Source: Phyllobacteriaceae bacterium
GTDB taxonomy: Bacteria > Pseudomonadota > Alphaproteobacteria > Rhizobiales > Ancalomicrobiaceae
Length of the DNA stretch: 7,207 nt
Assembly: GCA_012517025.1 (NCBI GenBank)
Contig: JAAYVT010000385.1
Location: 1 to 7,207, forward strand
Direction: 5' to 3'
Notes under the pieces: generated by a model
Databases searched by the model: none
Seen by the model: only the letters and a program-made list of their open reading frames with translations
Told to the model about the DNA's origin: nothing
Shown here: positions 5,897 to 7,207 of the stretch, one piece after another
How positions within the stretch are numbered: position 1 is the first letter of the stretch
Layout: each line of letters opens with the position of its first letter
Position numbers and translations under genes: made by a program

Positions 5897-7207
5897 ATGT
5901 CGCGCATTTCGACCCTGCTCGCCGCGATGACCCTCGAGGAGAAGATCGGCCAACTGGTCATGGTCTCGCTCGGCGCCGACACCATCGTCACTGGACCGAA
6001 GGCGGCGGCCGAGCCGAGCGTCGCCGACGTCCGCGACGGCCGGGTCGGCTCGGTGCTGAATCTCGTCGGCCGCGACCGCATCCACGCGCTGCAGAAAGTC
6101 GCGGTCGCCGCGAGCCGGTTGAAGATCCCGCTGCTCTTCGGCCTCGACGTGGTGCACGGCTATTTCACCGACGCGCCGGTGCCGCTCGGCGAGACCGCCG
6201 CCTTCCGGCCCGATCTCTGGGAGAAGACCGCGCGTCTCGCGGCGGAAGAGGCCTGCGACGACGGCATCCACCTGACCTTCGCGCCGATGCTCGATTGCGC
6301 CCGCGATCCGCGCTGGGGCCGCATCGTCGAGGGGCCGGGCGAGGACCCGATGGTCGGCCGTGCCTTCGCCGCCGCCAAGGTGAAGGGCTTCCAGGGCGAC
6401 GACCCGGCGAACCCATGGTCGCTCGCCGCCACCGCGAAACACTTCGCCGCCTACGGCGCCGCCACCGCCGGGCGCGACTACGCCTCCTGCGAGATTTCGG
6501 AGCGCACCCTGCACGAGGTCTATCTGCCGGCCTTCGAGGCGGCGGTGAGGGCGGGTGTGACGGCGATCATGCCGGCCTTCTCCGACGTCGCCGGGCGCCC
6601 GATGTCGGGCGATCGCGGCTTCCTGACGGACCTCGTGCGCGGTCGCTGGGGTTTCGACGGCATCTACGTCTCCGATTACGACGCGATCGGCGAACTGGTC
6701 GCCCACGGCGTCGCCGCCGATCTCGTCGAGGCGGCGGCGCTGGCGCTCGACGCCGGCCTCGACGTCGACATGGAGAGCCGCGCCTATCCGACCGGTTTGA
6801 AGCCGGCGCTGGAGCGCGGCCTCGTCTCGATCGAGCGCCTCGACGCGGCGGTCTCCCGCGTGCTGCGGGTGAAGGAGCGCCTCGGCCTCTTCGACGACCC
6901 GTTCGGGCGCGGCCGTGCCGATCGCCCCGCACCCTCGACCCGGCTCGACCGCCGGGCGATCGTCCGCGCCGCCGCCGTCGCCTCGCTGACCCTGCTGACC
7001 GACCGCGACGCCGTGCTGCCGCTTTCGAAGACCGGCGGCCGCATCGCCCTGATCGGCCCCTTCGTCGACGATCCCGCCCAGATGATCGGTCCGTGGTCCG
7101 GCCTCGGCGATCAGGACGAGATCGTCGCGATCCGACAGGGGGTGAGCGAGGCCTTCCCCGATCGCGAGATCGTGGTGGCGAGGGGCTGCGCCCCCGATCA
7201 TGTCGAG
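5897..7207 (+). CDS. bglX: Family 3 glycoside hydrolase, BglX-like beta-glucosidase (3' end outside window)
   Basis: The frame is open from ATG 5897 to the window edge, giving 437 residues of a protein expected to be about 700-760 long. GAAGG at 5883-5887 precedes the ATG, and an in-frame stop at 5852-5854 with no start between excludes a longer N-terminus. The protein opens directly with the catalytic barrel: MTLEEKIGQLVMV (11-23), GLDVVHG (82-88), APMLDCARDPRWGRIVEGPG (129-148), AKHFAAYG (180-187) and YVSDYDAIGEL (257-267), whose Asp260 is the nucleophile. A second domain begins near AVASLTLLTDRDAVLPL (360-376). The acid/base residue lies beyond the window. Such retaining enzymes release glucose from beta-linked glucosides or oligosaccharides. 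E. coli BglX is periplasmic, but no signal peptide is present here, so a cytoplasmic role is likely. Residues 89-94 read YFTDAP where BglX relatives usually have an RTxFP-like stretch. The family call is very secure; the substrate is not. Confidence 0.92.
   Translation, partial: MSRISTLLAAMTLEEKIGQLVMVSLGADTIVTGPKAAAEPSVADVRDGRVGSVLNLVGRDRIHALQKVAVAASRLKIPLLFGLDVVHGYFTDAPVPLGETAAFRPDLWEKTARLAAEEACDDGIHLTFAPMLDCARDPRWGRIVEGPGEDPMVGRAFAAAKVKGFQGDDPANPWSLAATAKHFAAYGAATAGRDYASCEISERTLHEVYLPAFEAAVRAGVTAIMPAFSDVAGRPMSGDRGFLTDLVRGRWGFDGIYVSDYDAIGELVAHGVAADLVEAAALALDAGLDVDMESRAYPTGLKPALERGLVSIERLDAAVSRVLRVKERLGLFDDPFGRGRADRPAPSTRLDRRAIVRAAAVASLTLLTDRDAVLPLSKTGGRIALIGPFVDDPAQMIGPWSGLGDQDEIVAIRQGVSEAFPDREIVVARGCAPDHVE

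Noticed and set aside
5825..7201. 458-residue open frame on the minus strand opposite bglX
   Set aside because: The plus strand encodes unmistakable GH3 motifs over the same stretch; the antisense product is low-complexity and matches no family I know.

Overview
This is a high-GC window (roughly two thirds G+C by eye) with strong codon bias to G or C at third positions and purine-rich ribosome binding sites. It carries GC-rich palindromic intergenic repeats of the CCCTCCCC/GGGGAGGG type. Together with protein styles typical of Hyphomicrobiales (Rhizobiales), this suggests the chromosome of an alphaproteobacterium. The exact genus cannot be fixed from the sequence. I see no insertion sequence, CRISPR array, rRNA or tRNA.

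Left part (1-3622): a LysR-type regulator, of which only the N-terminal DNA-binding domain is in the window, is read leftward. It is divergent from mmsA, a CoA-acylating methylmalonate-semialdehyde dehydrogenase. After a 176-bp spacer holding two GC-rich palindromes comes a GMC-family FAD-dependent alcohol dehydrogenase on the same strand. The arrangement suggests a small catabolic unit: the GMC enzyme oxidises an alcohol to an aldehyde, the MmsA-type enzyme converts a semialdehyde to an acyl-CoA, and the LysR protein senses an intermediate. The true substrate is unknown.

Middle part (3623-5784): a 104-bp spacer with two back-to-back perfect hairpins leads into a small hypothetical protein of 83 residues. 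It ends 15 bp from the stop of a convergent gene. That gene encodes a 596-residue ABC half-transporter (permease plus ATPase) of the SbmA/BacA-YddA-ABCD type. Its ATPase domain keeps the Walker A lysine but has substitutions at nearly every other hallmark position. This is the most unusual thing I found in the window.

Right part (5785-7207): a short divergent intergenic region precedes a BglX-like family 3 glycoside hydrolase that runs off the right edge. It has the nucleophile aspartate but no signal peptide, so it is probably a cytoplasmic beta-glucosidase. I found no complete, clearly new multi-gene system. The best leads are the degenerate transporter ATPase and the LysR/MmsA/GMC unit.
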